50,949 nucleotides of DNA from positions 1 through 50,949 of the forward strand of contig JAFQTS010000003.1 in NCBI GenBank assembly GCA_017408915.1, in the 5' to 3' direction. The notes below the pieces were generated by a model. That model ran no database searches and was not told where the DNA came from. It was given only the letters and a program-made list of their open reading frames with translations. Positions 50,933-50,949 of the stretch are shown in pieces. Origin of the DNA: Oscillospiraceae bacterium (GTDB lineage: Bacteria; Bacillota; Clostridia; Oscillospirales; Oscillospiraceae). The translations under genes and the position numbers were made by a program. Position 1 is the first letter of the stretch. Every line of letters starts with the position of its first letter.

Positions 50933-50949
50933 AAAAGAGTAAAAAAATC

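Noticed and set aside
1-50949. tRNA, rRNA, insertion sequence or prophage genes
   Set aside because: None recognised on either strand; no transposase, integrase or phage protein motif appears in any frame.

Overview
The window looks like chromosomal DNA of an anaerobic, spore-forming gut Clostridium-class bacterium, most likely Oscillospiraceae (old Clostridium cluster IV). The basis is its GC-rich coding sequence, strong AGGAGG-type ribosome sites, a Gram-positive division and cell-wall (dcw) cluster with mraZ first, a DNPR-type (meso-diaminopimelate) MurE, a PASTA-bearing penicillin-binding protein, and spoVAD/spoVAE. The species assignment is inference; the gene content is read directly.

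Region 1 (1-8683, + strand) is an oligopeptide/dipeptide ABC transporter (binding protein cut by the window edge, two permeases, two ATPases), followed by an FGGY carbohydrate kinase and an M81/MlrC-type metallohydrolase. A short out-of-frame tail resembling the C-terminus of a LarA (lactate racemase) family protein is fused behind the hydrolase, and a bidirectional terminator closes the unit. Region 2 (8693-12396, - strand) holds exodeoxyribonuclease III, an iron alcohol dehydrogenase, an aldo/keto reductase and a DeoR-family repressor.

Region 3 (12397-27664, + strand) opens with an AT-rich intergenic stretch carrying a promoter overlapped by an inverted repeat and two further palindromes. 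It continues with a ribose-type ABC transporter (permease, lipoprotein, and a permease fused to a double ATPase), a complete thiamine-dependent 2-oxoacid/acetoin dehydrogenase complex (E1 alpha, E1 beta, E2, E3), a 3-hydroxyisobutyrate-dehydrogenase-like enzyme, and a second FGGY kinase + M81 pair. Regions 1-3 together look like a catabolic island: two uptake systems, duplicated kinase/hydrolase modules, several NAD(P)-linked dehydrogenases and an acyl-CoA-producing complex. The substrate cannot be read from the sequence.

Region 4 (27684-40691, - strand) is the dcw cluster in transcription order mraZ, rsmH, ftsL-like, ftsI/spoVD, murE, mraY, ftsW/spoVE, murG, murA, ftsQ/divIB, ftsZ. It has recognisable promoters for mraZ and ftsZ and a row of MraZ-box-like repeats. 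murD, murF, murC and ftsA are not in it. A compound inverted-repeat element lies between ftsW and murG. Region 5 (40793-45666, - strand) is a very tightly packed six-gene unit: HAD phosphatase, MFS transporter, glycerophosphodiester phosphodiesterase, rsmD, coaD and a coiled-coil protein. Region 6 (45792-50949, + strand) carries spoVAD-spoVAE without spoVAC in the window, a copper ATPase fused to a CopZ-like domain that has its own internal start site, and a fold-type I aminotransferase.

The most unusual items are the duplicated kinase/M81 modules with a 119-nt identical tract, the E2 subunit with three E3-binding domains (two from a fresh 153-bp duplication), the CopA-CopZ fusion with an internal ribosome site, the permease-ATPase fusion, the LarA-like remnant, and the palindrome-rich control region at 12843-13005.
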